A stretch of 38,198 bases of DNA from Clostridiales bacterium (GTDB lineage: Bacteria > Bacillota_A > Clostridia > Oscillospirales > Oscillospiraceae). Each line of letters starts with the position of its first letter. The stretch's first letter is position 1. Made by a program: the position numbers and the translations under genes. The stretch is taken from contig JAAVHY010000010.1 in NCBI GenBank assembly GCA_014799485.1, positions 1-38,198 of the forward strand. Direction: 5' to 3'. The notes beneath the pieces are model-generated. The model did not search any database and was not told where the DNA came from. It saw only the letters and a list, made by a program, of their open reading frames with translations. This document shows, piece after piece, positions 8,878 to 16,678 of this stretch.

Positions 8878-8927
8878 AAATATTCACATCCTATCTGACT
8901 GAGATCATCCTGCGCACAAGTGATTTC

Positions 8928-8956
8928 ATTCTACTATATCCCAGGCATCTTGACAA
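8928..8956 (-). promoter_or_regulatory. Sigma-70-type promoter of the dynamin/LRAT operon
   Basis: On the minus strand TTGTCA (8956-8951) and TAGAAT (8933-8928) are separated by exactly 17 bases. Transcription would start near 8921, leaving a leader of about 44 nt before GTG 8877. It is the only clear promoter ahead of the six coupled genes. Confidence 0.65.
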
Positions 8957-9463
<507 letters not shown>

Positions 9464-9469
9464 ACCATA

Positions 9470-9515
9470 GAAACCTGTTTTTTGATTTGTTCAAAAAGCA
9501 GGTTTCTTCCTTTTC
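9470..9515 (+). terminator. Rho-independent terminator of the former tRNA-Met gene
   Basis: Inverted repeat GAAACCTG...CAGGTTTC (9470-9477 with 9499-9506), extended by an A/T-rich inner stem and followed by TTCCTTTTCC. It sits 7 bases after the encoded CCA, as expected for a tRNA gene end. Confidence 0.65.
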
Positions 9516-9659
9516 CTGGGGGAATATCTGATCAACACCCCATAAATGACATTCTAATGAGTACTACACGCTGAAAACTGCCGTTCAAACCCACATATAA
9601 GTAACAATTTGCATTGTGTTAAATATGCTTATCCGTAACTTTTGAAAGGAGATATCCTC

Positions 9660-10286
9660 ATGCCACTTCCATATGGATTCATGTTAGCTCCAGAGGGCAA
9701 TGTTTCCGTCGACCAAGAGAAAGCCAATACTGTCCGAACTATTTATCAGCAGTACCTCTCCGGCATGAGCCTGAAAGGTATCGCTGATTTTCTCTTTACA
9801 CAGGGTATCCCGTCACCAAGGGGCAAGGCCCAATGGACACAAGCTGTGATCAATGAATTGCTATCCAACCAGCGCTACATCGGTTCCATCATTGGCTTCG
9901 ATGAATTCTTCATGGTACAGGGCGAGAAAGGCAAGCGAAGCAATCTTGATGAAGATGCCAACCAGCGAAAGGCCACTCGGTACAACTCACAGAGTGTACT
10001 GAGCGGCCTCTTAGTTTGTGGGGAATGTGGGCGCAATTATCGCCGCATCACGCGGCCTTCCGGCAAGGTAGTCTGGCGCTGTGCCAATCGAGTGGAACAT
10101 GGGAAACGTTTCTGCAAACATTCTCCGTCCATCTCTGAGCAGCAGATTAAAGATGCCATATGTGTAAAACTCGGACTGACCACCTTTGATGAACAGGCAG
10201 TAAAAAGGCACCTCGATTTTATCTCAATTAGATCAGATGGTGCTTTAGAAGTAGAAATGCATCAATTGGGGCTATCTTTGACATAA
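9660..10286 (+). CDS. Serine recombinase remnant: recombinase and zinc-ribbon domains only
   Basis: 208 aa from ATG 9660, with AAAGGAG 9 bases upstream. A TTG at 9642 lies ahead of this site. The protein begins MPLPYGFML, at the start of the large-serine-recombinase 'recombinase' domain (about residues 1-105, with the usual V-x2-IYQQYLSGMSLKGIA and WTQAVINELLSNQRYIG blocks). It continues into the zinc-beta ribbon with C-x2-C (VCGECG) and a second Cys pair (RCANR and FCKH). The N-terminal catalytic resolvase domain with its Ser nucleophile is absent, and so is the C-terminal coiled-coil region. Alone it cannot recombine DNA. It could be an accessory DNA-binding form, since such stand-alone proteins occur in Clostridia mobile elements, or a remnant of a deletion. 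The good RBS favours the former. Confidence 0.65.
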   Translation: MPLPYGFMLAPEGNVSVDQEKANTVRTIYQQYLSGMSLKGIADFLFTQGIPSPRGKAQWTQAVINELLSNQRYIGSIIGFDEFFMVQGEKGKRSNLDEDANQRKATRYNSQSVLSGLLVCGECGRNYRRITRPSGKVVWRCANRVEHGKRFCKHSPSISEQQIKDAICVKLGLTTFDEQAVKRHLDFISIRSDGALEVEMHQLGLSLT

Positions 10287-10331
10287 CTTATCTGGTATAA
10301 TATCCCTTATACAGGCATGGGGTGACCATCC

Positions 10332-10520
10332 ATGACAGAACGCAAGGCCCAAATCGAAGCGCTGTGGACATATGATATCTCGCAGGAAAAGGTTTTGAAG
10401 TGAGGCGTGAAGAAGGGATATATTACTCAAGCAGAGGCAGATGAGTTTTCTGAAAAGCTATTTGAGCAATTGAATCTCCAGGAGATTCCCAGTTTTCGCC
10501 TACCCTCGCTTGGCGAAAAG
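10332..10520 (+). pseudogene. Small ORF with an in-frame TGA, probable mobile-element remnant
   Basis: ATG 10332 opens MTERKAQIEALWTYDISQ, reaches EKVLK and meets TGA at 10401. The same frame continues with GVKKGYITQAEADEFSEKLFEQL. Read through, it gives one coherent helical peptide with the GYITQAEAD turn seen in small phage-type proteins. A single Trp-to-stop change (TGG to TGA) would explain the break. Function unknown. The downstream end is merged with the KilA-N remnant in the same frame. Confidence 0.4.
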
Positions 10521-10934
10521 ATGCGCACCGAGGGCTCGTGTCTCAACGCCTATGTCTCTCTGACAGAAATTGCGAAGAAGAAAACCTCAGCTCGAGTTAT
10601 CTAATCCAAAGTTGGATGAGGAGCAATACTACGGTCGAATATCTGCAGATGTGGGAGAAAATTCACAACCCCGGCTTTCAAACGGATGCTTGCGATGAAC
10701 TGATTCACACAATACATACCACCAGCACCACTCTGACACCCTCACTATGGGATTAACACCACCCATGCGAAGGGAATGCGGACAACCAGACGCAAAGGCG
10801 GTGGAACGATTGCACATCCAAAAATTGCTGAAATTTTCCGGGCTTGGCTGTTTCCAGAGTATATGCTGGAACTGGTGCAGTGGTATCGAAGATTTTATCA
10901 TGATAGACATAGTGGTGAGGAGACAAGACCATGA
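10521..10934 (+). pseudogene. KilA-N domain protein gene with two frameshifts
   Basis: The frame starting at ATG 10521 gives NAYVSLTEIAKKK. The next frame (about 10600-10755) gives QSWMRSNTTVEYLQMWEKIHNP, and the first frame again (from 10755) gives THAKGMRTTRRKGGGTIAHP and the FRAWLFPEYMLELVQWY block. Together these follow the KilA-N order: YVSLTDIA, then NTIEFLxxWExLNNP, then G-R-x-GGTYAH-x-DIA-x-EF-x-W-x-SPEFK. Two compensating frameshifts near 10600 and 10752 break it. KilA-N proteins are DNA-binding phage and accessory-element proteins. The stop (TGA 10932-10934) overlaps the ATG of the KAP gene, so the intact gene was probably its translationally coupled partner. Confidence 0.6.
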
Positions 10935-12310
10935 AAAGCTATAGCTATAAACCAACAGATGAAAATGCACTTCATTTATTAAAAACTGATATGTTAGGGC
11001 GAAAACAAGACATCATGCAATTTTTGACCCTTTTATCGTACATGGAAGATGATTGCTATTCAATAGCTCTTAACGGAGAATGGGGTTCAGGCAAAACATT
11101 TTTCATCAAGCAAGTCAAACTGTTGCTGGATGCTATAAATCCTCATTCACGGATATCTGATGATTTGCGACAAGCCATCATAAAAGTAACTCCTCATGAC
11201 TTTTCTGCTCCCGAAAGTTATACAACAGTGTACTATGATGCATGGATAAATGATAGCCACAATGATCCTATATTATCATTGATTTATGCCACCATGACCA
11301 GCAATCAAAGCGAATTTATTCCTGAAAAAAGCCGCTCATTGAGTGATGCCGCTGTCGCAATTGCTTCTGCTATAAGTGGTCGGGATGTCTCTACACTTCT
11401 TCAGCAAGTAAAAGGTTCTGATATATTTGCGCATTTAAGAAGCACAGATGAAATACATAGCCTGGTTAAAGAATTCATTAATCAATTGATTTACGAGCAC
11501 GGAAATCGTCTGATATTCTTTATTGATGAGCTTGATCGCTGCAAACCAGACTATGCAATTCGATTTTTGGAACGAATCAAACATTATTTCGATGATGATC
11601 GTATAACCTTCGTTTTTGCTGTTAGCCTCTCTCAACTTCAATGGACAGTAAAAAGTTACTACGGCTCAGAGTTTAATTCAACACGATATTTAGATAAATT
11701 TTTTGATTTCCGGATATCGCTGCGGAGCATCGACCACGAATCCTTCCTTAGACAACAACTCAATATAGGGCATAGCTTCATTTTCGATAGGGTATGTATT
11801 GAAACCGCAAAGTATTTCAACTTTTCCCTTCGAGAAGTAGAGCGGTATGGACGGATGATGAAAATAGCTGGCAGTGCAATCCAAAAGTATCCTGGGGGAT
11901 TTTCGGACGGAAATGCGCAAGTCTTTGCATTATGTTACATTATACCTATTATTCTTGCTTTGCAAATGTATGATATCGATTTGTACAATAGGTTCATGGC
12001 AGGCCTGGCTCCGACCCCAATGGTCAATATTCTAATGAAACCAAGCATTAGGCTTCGAACAGATTATCTTCTTTCCTATCAGGAAACCTATATTGCAGAA
12101 AACCAATCTATAGACCGTGGGGCCGGACAAGAGCCAATTTCACTTTCAGACAGGCTAATAGAAGTTTACTCAGCACTCTTCTCGAAATTGTCTCTGCAAG
12201 ACTGTCGTGAAATCTCCATTGGAAGTATGACCTTTGAATATTCGACACGCCGTCTCATTGAAGAAATTGCTTCCCTACTATCCCCTCAGTCAAACTACCA
12301 ATTCGAGTAA
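10931..12310 (+). CDS. KAP-family P-loop NTPase
   Basis: 459 aa. Walker A is GEWGSGKT at residues 49-56, exactly the KAP signature (G-x-WGSGKT). Walker B is FFIDELDRCKPDYA around residues 193-206, also typical of KAP (IDELDRC). A hydrophobic stretch near residues 333-350 (YIIPIILALQMYD) could touch the membrane but is short for a transmembrane helix. KAP NTPases are STAND-like ATPases, many of them parts of phage-defence operons such as Qat and related systems. ATG 10931 follows GAGGAG about 9 bases upstream and overlaps the stop of the broken KilA-N gene. The next gene is a predicted nuclease on the same strand, with no terminator between. The sensed trigger is unknown. GC is clearly lower than in the core genes. 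Confidence 0.85.
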   Translation: MKSYSYKPTDENALHLLKTDMLGRKQDIMQFLTLLSYMEDDCYSIALNGEWGSGKTFFIKQVKLLLDAINPHSRISDDLRQAIIKVTPHDFSAPESYTTVYYDAWINDSHNDPILSLIYATMTSNQSEFIPEKSRSLSDAAVAIASAISGRDVSTLLQQVKGSDIFAHLRSTDEIHSLVKEFINQLIYEHGNRLIFFIDELDRCKPDYAIRFLERIKHYFDDDRITFVFAVSLSQLQWTVKSYYGSEFNSTRYLDKFFDFRISLRSIDHESFLRQQLNIGHSFIFDRVCIETAKYFNFSLREVERYGRMMKIAGSAIQKYPGGFSDGNAQVFALCYIIPIILALQMYDIDLYNRFMAGLAPTPMVNILMKPSIRLRTDYLLSYQETYIAENQSIDRGAGQEPISLSDRLIEVYSALFSKLSLQDCREISIGSMTFEYSTRRLIEEIASLLSPQSNYQFE

Positions 12311-12425
12311 GACATTTTGAATTTTATAATGCCATATGGTCACAAGATTTAGGAGGTTACGCCCTATCGAACATATGCTTTGGCAGATGTTCGCATCTTT
12401 TTTCTCGTTGGGAGGAAAATAGGCC

Positions 12426-13772
12426 GTGAACGATTGTACTCTTTTAAGAGATGCCATCATTGAATTCTTTGCAAATACTGCGAGAGCTTATGAGTTGGAG
12501 GGCATCTGTGAAAAATACGAAATTGAATGTGACAAAACACTCAATCCTTCGAGTAGTAAACGATCATACTTAAAGAGCGGCTTTGCTAAGAAAAGCTTTG
12601 AGCAAATAAAAGATATTGCACGACAGATTATTTTTGAAGGCTGTGATACTTCTTTTGTCCACGAGGTTGAGCCATATTTGAATGACGATTTTTTTGCCAT
12701 TCCTATGATTGTTCGCCGCACATTGCTAAATTGGATATGTTCCCAAGCAGATCTTGAGGGTGCTGTAGATATTATTCAATTATTATCCCCGGCATGGAAT
12801 ATTGATGGGATTCAAATTATAGGTTGGGATCAAGAACCGTACAATGCGCGTGAATACCTTACACAGCATATGATCAGGAATGATGACATCTCTTATGAAC
12901 AGCTTTTTGAGGAACTGCTTGAGTTCATTTATATCCCAGACAGGCAGTTGATCAAGTTTATTGAGACTCTCGTAAATCCACCAGTGAGAAGCAACGGCAA
13001 TCAAAACCGTTATGTTAAAGAAATTAATTGCATCATAGACATCTGTGGGTATCGTCTTATCTCGCAGAAAAGTATTGCTGGTAATCCAATATACACCTTA
13101 GAGAAAGCATCTGGTGGTATTGACGGTAAGATATGTAATATTGTTTTTGGGGCAATTGGTGGAAAACCAGACATTGTCATTGATGATGCTCTTACAAACA
13201 GACTTGCAATCGTCCAGGATAAAGTAGATTGCCTATTCTATACGAATCCAATCACAAGTAGAGGCCTCTCGTGGCATGAATTGGTCACATGGTGGAATAG
13301 CGGAAATGATGCCTATGATCTTGCAGCCCAGCAAGCTTTGGTCAAAAGGCTTACCCTGTCTCTGGACTCTGAACCAGAAGTGCTATTTCTACGGACTTAC
13401 TATAATTTTATTTATAAGCAGCATGATAACAATCTCCCTGCACTAATACCCCAAGTATACTGCCATTACGATCCAAAGACTGCTAAGATGAGGAACGGTC
13501 AAGTATATGTCCATCAACGCATGGACTTTCTTCTTCTTTTGCCTGGCAATATAAGAATCGTAATAGAGATAGATGGAAGCCTACACTATTCCGACAGTAA
13601 TGGGAATCCTTCTCCTCAAAAATATGCAGATATGGTTAGGGACGACAGGATGCTCAAGCTTTACGGTTATGAAGTATATCGCTTTGGCGGATTTGAATTT
13701 ATTGACGCTACTATAGCGACAGCGAATATCTCAGCCTTTATTAAAGCGTTGTTTGAAAAGTATGGAATTTAA
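12426..13772 (+). CDS. Predicted defence nuclease: AbiJ-like middle domain and C-terminal PD-(D/E)XK/Vsr-like domain
   Basis: 448 aa from GTG 12426, with GGGAGG about 7 bases upstream. Residues 1-190 are helical and unrecognised. Residues about 230-300 carry NIVFGAIGGKPDIVIDDALTN and GLSWHELVTWW, a pattern I associate with the AbiJ N-terminal-3 type domain found in abortive-infection proteins. The C-terminus has D367 (RMDFLLLL), E381-x-D383-G (VIEIDGSLHYSD), then DMVRDDRMLKLYGYEVYRF. That is the order of a DUF559/Vsr-like restriction-endonuclease fold, whose E-x-D-G-x-x-H and D-x-x-R...GY-x-V-x-R-F blocks are characteristic. It should cleave nucleic acid when activated. It follows the KAP NTPase gene by 115 bases without a terminator, so the pair is probably one module (ATPase sensor plus nuclease effector, inferred). 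Confidence 0.7.
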   Translation: MNDCTLLRDAIIEFFANTARAYELEGICEKYEIECDKTLNPSSSKRSYLKSGFAKKSFEQIKDIARQIIFEGCDTSFVHEVEPYLNDDFFAIPMIVRRTLLNWICSQADLEGAVDIIQLLSPAWNIDGIQIIGWDQEPYNAREYLTQHMIRNDDISYEQLFEELLEFIYIPDRQLIKFIETLVNPPVRSNGNQNRYVKEINCIIDICGYRLISQKSIAGNPIYTLEKASGGIDGKICNIVFGAIGGKPDIVIDDALTNRLAIVQDKVDCLFYTNPITSRGLSWHELVTWWNSGNDAYDLAAQQALVKRLTLSLDSEPEVLFLRTYYNFIYKQHDNNLPALIPQVYCHYDPKTAKMRNGQVYVHQRMDFLLLLPGNIRIVIEIDGSLHYSDSNGNPSPQKYADMVRDDRMLKLYGYEVYRFGGFEFIDATIATANISAFIKALFEKYGI

Positions 13773-13892
13773 GTATGCGATACATCCATAACTTTATGTT
13801 TATTTGAGTTTATGAGAAGGCTGATGTGATAACCTGCACAGCTGCTGCGGCGCAACGCTTTCCGAAAAAGCATTTTTGCCACATTGAGCCAA

Positions 13893-13938
13893 AAGGAATC
13901 CTCGAAACGGTATAGTTTCGAGGATTCCTTTTCGTTTT
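13893..13938 (+). terminator. Strong rho-independent terminator after the KAP/nuclease module
   Basis: A perfect 16-bp stem (13893-13908 with 13915-13930, arms AAGGAATCCTCGAAAC) and a 6-nt loop are followed by TTCGTTTT. This is the first terminator downstream of the nuclease gene. Confidence 0.85.
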
Positions 13939-13986
13939 ATCGAGATATTTGCAATAAAAGTGATGAGATTTAGAGGCCCTAAAATT

Positions 13987-14029
13987 TATACCCCTACAAA
14001 TACCCCTTACAGCTTTTGGGGTATACCCC
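13987..14029. repeat. TATACCCC repeats with a GGGGTATACCCC palindrome
   Basis: TATACCCC occurs at 13987-13994 and 14022-14029, and ATACCCC at 14000-14006. The last copy is part of the perfect 12-bp palindrome GGGGTATACCCC (14018-14029). The cluster lies about 90 bases beyond the integrase stop, where core or arm-type integrase sites are often found. The function is a guess. Confidence 0.5.
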
Positions 14030-14080
14030 CTGACCGATTCCGGGCATTTCCAAGTCGATCACTTTTTAGGCACAAACGGA

Positions 14081-14117
14081 AAAAGGGCGGCGCACTGGAT
14101 AAACCAATGCGCCGCCC
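14081..14117 (-). terminator. Terminator of the tyrosine integrase gene
   Basis: GGGCGGCGCA (14085-14094) pairs perfectly with TGCGCCGCCC (14108-14117). On the minus strand the stem is followed by TTTTTCCG. It lies just beyond the integrase stop at 14122. Confidence 0.8.
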
Positions 14118-14121
14118 TCTG

Positions 14122-15195
14122 TCAGCCAGTCTTGAGGCTGTCAATATACTTCTGCATACGATCCGCGCTGTCGCGCTTCATCTGCTCCGTCACATGGCCG
14201 TACTGATCCAGCGTGAACGCCGCTGTATGATGGCCCAGGTTGCCCTGGACGGTCTTGATGTCATCCCCAGCGCGGATAGCTGCCACGGCGTAGGAATGCC
14301 GCAAATCGTGGAAGCGCACGTCCGGCTGTCCGATGGAAGCCACCACGGCCTTGAAATTGTTATAGACCGTGCGCGTCATCATATGCGTGCCCAGTTCGTT
14401 AGTGAACACGAGATTCCACTCGTTTTCCCAGGCGGGGCCTGCCTTGATCTGCCACTCTGCCTGTTTGCGGCGCTGCTCCTTCAACAACTTCATTACGTAA
14501 GGTGCCGGGGTGATGATACGACCCTTGCCGTTCTTGGGGCTGGTCAGGTTGTAGACGCTCCCGCCCCCAGGGGCTTTCTGCAACTGCTTGTTGATGCTCA
14601 GCGTCCCCTTGGCAAAGTCCACACAGTCCCAGGAGAGGCCCATGACCTCGCCCTGACGCAAGCCAGTGAACAGCGTGACGAGATACAGGTACTCGAATTG
14701 ATGGCCCTTTATGGCCTCGACAAAGAGCACCGTCGTGTCCTCGTCCAGCGGCGTAATCTCCTTCTTGACGGTGCGGGGCAGCGTACAGGCGTCGGCGGGA
14801 TTAGTGCGGATATAGCCAATCTTTACGGCCTGTTCAAGTGCTTTATGTAAGATACCGTGAACGTTTTTGACGGATTTGGCGGACAGTTCAGGATTCCCGT
14901 CCTGGCCCCTGCCCAGGCCGTTGTAAAAGCCCTGGATGGTGTGCGCAGTAAGCGCCTCCAACTTGACAGCGCCAATGGCCGGTTTGATGTGGACACGGAT
15001 TTGACTGCCGTACAGGGCGGCTGTGGAGGGCTTCACGCCGCCCAGGTACTCCCGCTGCCATATGTCTAACCACTGGGCAAGCGTCATCTTGCATGGTTCC
15101 CTGTAGTCGCCTTTGTTTAAGGCAGCAATAGCCGCAGTCTTTTTCTGTAAAACCTCTTTTTCGCTTTTGCCATATATGGTATCTGAGTAGGGCAA
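14122..15195 (-). CDS. Tyrosine recombinase (phage/ICE integrase), probably N-terminally truncated
   Basis: 357 aa. Residues about 40-125 are a SAM-like core-binding domain (MTLAQWLDIWQREYLGGVKPSTA). The catalytic domain follows with Arg I in FTGLRQGEVMG, the H-x-x-R box HDLRHSYA, the LGHHT box and the Tyr nucleophile in LDQYGHV, so all catalytic residues are present. Relatives usually carry 25-40 more residues ahead of YGKSEKEVLQKK, forming the arm-site DNA-binding domain. Here the frame is closed by TGA immediately before the TTG start at 15195, and neither other frame shows that domain. Only 57 bases separate it from the end of the upstream LysM gene. A deletion or junction probably removed the 5' end, so activity is doubtful. 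It marks the right end of the accessory region. Confidence 0.8.
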   Translation of the reverse strand: MPYSDTIYGKSEKEVLQKKTAAIAALNKGDYREPCKMTLAQWLDIWQREYLGGVKPSTAALYGSQIRVHIKPAIGAVKLEALTAHTIQGFYNGLGRGQDGNPELSAKSVKNVHGILHKALEQAVKIGYIRTNPADACTLPRTVKKEITPLDEDTTVLFVEAIKGHQFEYLYLVTLFTGLRQGEVMGLSWDCVDFAKGTLSINKQLQKAPGGGSVYNLTSPKNGKGRIITPAPYVMKLLKEQRRKQAEWQIKAGPAWENEWNLVFTNELGTHMMTRTVYNNFKAVVASIGQPDVRFHDLRHSYAVAAIRAGDDIKTVQGNLGHHTAAFTLDQYGHVTEQMKRDSADRMQKYIDSLKTG

Positions 15196-15252
15196 TCAGG
15201 GGGGCTTCTTCTGATATGGCGTCCCGGCCCTCCCTTTTGACTGGACCGGTGG

Positions 15253-16527
15253 TCACAGCACTTTTTCCACATTGAACATGGACTCCAACAGGATAAAGTT
15301 TGTGCGAAAAAGCTTGTTCAGGTTCCAGAAGCTCACGCCGGCAAGGCCGTATTCGTTCACCAGGGCGTATTTGGCCTGGAGGCTGCGGGCGTCTTCAAAC
15401 CAGACCTCGTGCTGTCTGCCGTCCCCGTCGTAGTAGCGGAAGAAGGGGGACTGGGCGGTTTGATCATACTGGATGCTTGCTCTCACCTGGCCGGCCAGAG
15501 TGACGGCGTCAACGTTGGAGAGAGAGCGTGCCGCCGTGCCCTGCACGAAGGGCAGCGTCCAGTCGTAGCCGTAGTTGGGCACGCCCATGAGGATGCGTCC
15601 CGCCGGCATGACCCGCGTGGCGTAGTCCAGTACCTTGCGTACCATGTTGATGGGTGCCACCGCCATGGCCGGCCCGTATGTATAGCCCCATTCATAGGTC
15701 ATGAGGACGACGTAGTCCACGGTCTGGCCGTGGAAGGCGTAGTCGTGGGCCGAGTACAGAAGCCCCTGCTGGTCGTCTGAGAGCTTGGGCGCCAGCGCGG
15801 TCGCCACGATGTAGCCCAATCGGTGCATCCGCTCCGTCAGACGGCGCAGGAATTGATTGTAGCTCTCCCGGTCAAACTGGTAGACATACTCAAAGTCCAC
15901 ATTCACGCCGTACCAGCCGCCCTGCCGCAGCAGCGCCTCGACGTTTTCCAAAAATGTGTCCTGTACGGTCTGATCGGTCAGAATGGCGTGGGCGATCTGG
16001 CTGGAGAACCCGCCTGCTTCCAGCAGATTTGTGAGCGTGAGAAGATTTGCCGCGCGCTGTCCGGCAGAGAGCGTTAGATCCAGGTTGAAGGTGGGCGTCA
16101 GATTTCCCAGGATATCGGAACGGTAAGAAAAGGGCGAGAGGAACGTCAGGTAGGGCAGCGCGGCGTTCAGTGTGCTGTCCGCGGCATCGGTCACGTAGCC
16201 GTTGACGACGACCTCCCGCATATGCCGGCCATCGGTTGGAATGACCACCGTCTGTCCGGGATAAACGCGGTTGGGATCGGCGATCTGGGGATTCGCTGCG
16301 ATGAGGCGCTGAAGGCTTACGCCATGCCTGCGCGCAATGGAATACAGGGTATCGCCGCGGCCCACTGTGCGGCGGGTCTCACTGGTGGGGATAATAAGCG
16401 CCTGACCCACCGACAGTACATTGGGGTTTTGCAGCTGATTGGCAGAGATGATACTGTCCATTGATGTGGAATACCGGCGAGCGATTTGATAAATGGTGTC
16501 GCCGCTTCTAACAACATATATTTCCAA
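15253..16527 (-). CDS. LysM-LysM-GH18 protein, spore cortex/peptidoglycan N-acetylglucosaminidase type (SleL/YaaH-like)
   Basis: 424 aa from TTG 16527, which lies 9 bases after AGGAGG. An ATG at 16536 touches the RBS and is unlikely. Two LysM repeats open the protein (EIYVVRSGDTIYQIARRYS and TVGRGDTLYSIARRHGVS). A GH18 TIM barrel follows, with the catalytic motif GVNVDFEYV, whose final Glu is the acid/base. There is no signal peptide, as is normal for SleL/YaaH proteins loaded into the forming spore from the mother cell. Known relatives cut cortical muropeptides between GlcNAc and muramic-delta-lactam during germination. The C-terminal NEYGLAGVSFWNLN block is complete. It is the first core gene next to the island. 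The exact symbol is uncertain because Clostridia hold several paralogues. Confidence 0.85.
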   Translation of the reverse strand: MEIYVVRSGDTIYQIARRYSTSMDSIISANQLQNPNVLSVGQALIIPTSETRRTVGRGDTLYSIARRHGVSLQRLIAANPQIADPNRVYPGQTVVIPTDGRHMREVVVNGYVTDAADSTLNAALPYLTFLSPFSYRSDILGNLTPTFNLDLTLSAGQRAANLLTLTNLLEAGGFSSQIAHAILTDQTVQDTFLENVEALLRQGGWYGVNVDFEYVYQFDRESYNQFLRRLTERMHRLGYIVATALAPKLSDDQQGLLYSAHDYAFHGQTVDYVVLMTYEWGYTYGPAMAVAPINMVRKVLDYATRVMPAGRILMGVPNYGYDWTLPFVQGTAARSLSNVDAVTLAGQVRASIQYDQTAQSPFFRYYDGDGRQHEVWFEDARSLQAKYALVNEYGLAGVSFWNLNKLFRTNFILLESMFNVEKVL

Positions 16528-16631
16528 GGTGTTCATCCTCCTGTTGTGCTTGCCCGGATAGCCCATTCTATTCCCGGCCACGGCAAAAGGAGGCTTGCCC
16601 CACAGCGGTTTCCTTTCTGCGAAATAATTTT

Positions 16632-16665
16632 AGGCCCTTGCCAGTGTTTTCCCTGGCAAGGGCCT
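16632..16665 (-). terminator. Terminator of the CofE-like gene
   Basis: AGGCCCTTGCCAG (16632-16644) pairs perfectly with CTGGCAAGGGCCT (16653-16665) across an 8-nt loop. The minus strand continues with AAAATTATTT, a weak U-tract. It lies 14 bases past the stop at 16679. Confidence 0.7.
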
Positions 16666-16678
16666 TGTCCGCGTTTGT

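Larger units (their letters stand above)
13773..14121. other. Convergent intergenic region between nuclease and integrase genes
   Basis: About 350 bases without a gene. It holds two intrinsic terminators (13893-13938 for the plus-strand module and 14081-14117 for the integrase) and a GGGGTATACCCC palindrome with related repeats, all listed separately. Nothing else is recognised. Confidence 0.6.

Noticed and set aside
12375..12422. 15-codon ORF (MLWQMFASFFSLGGK) between the KAP and nuclease genes
   Set aside because: AGGAGG lies 18 bases upstream, too far for good initiation, and the last codons are merely the next gene's RBS region. A leader peptide is possible but unsupported.
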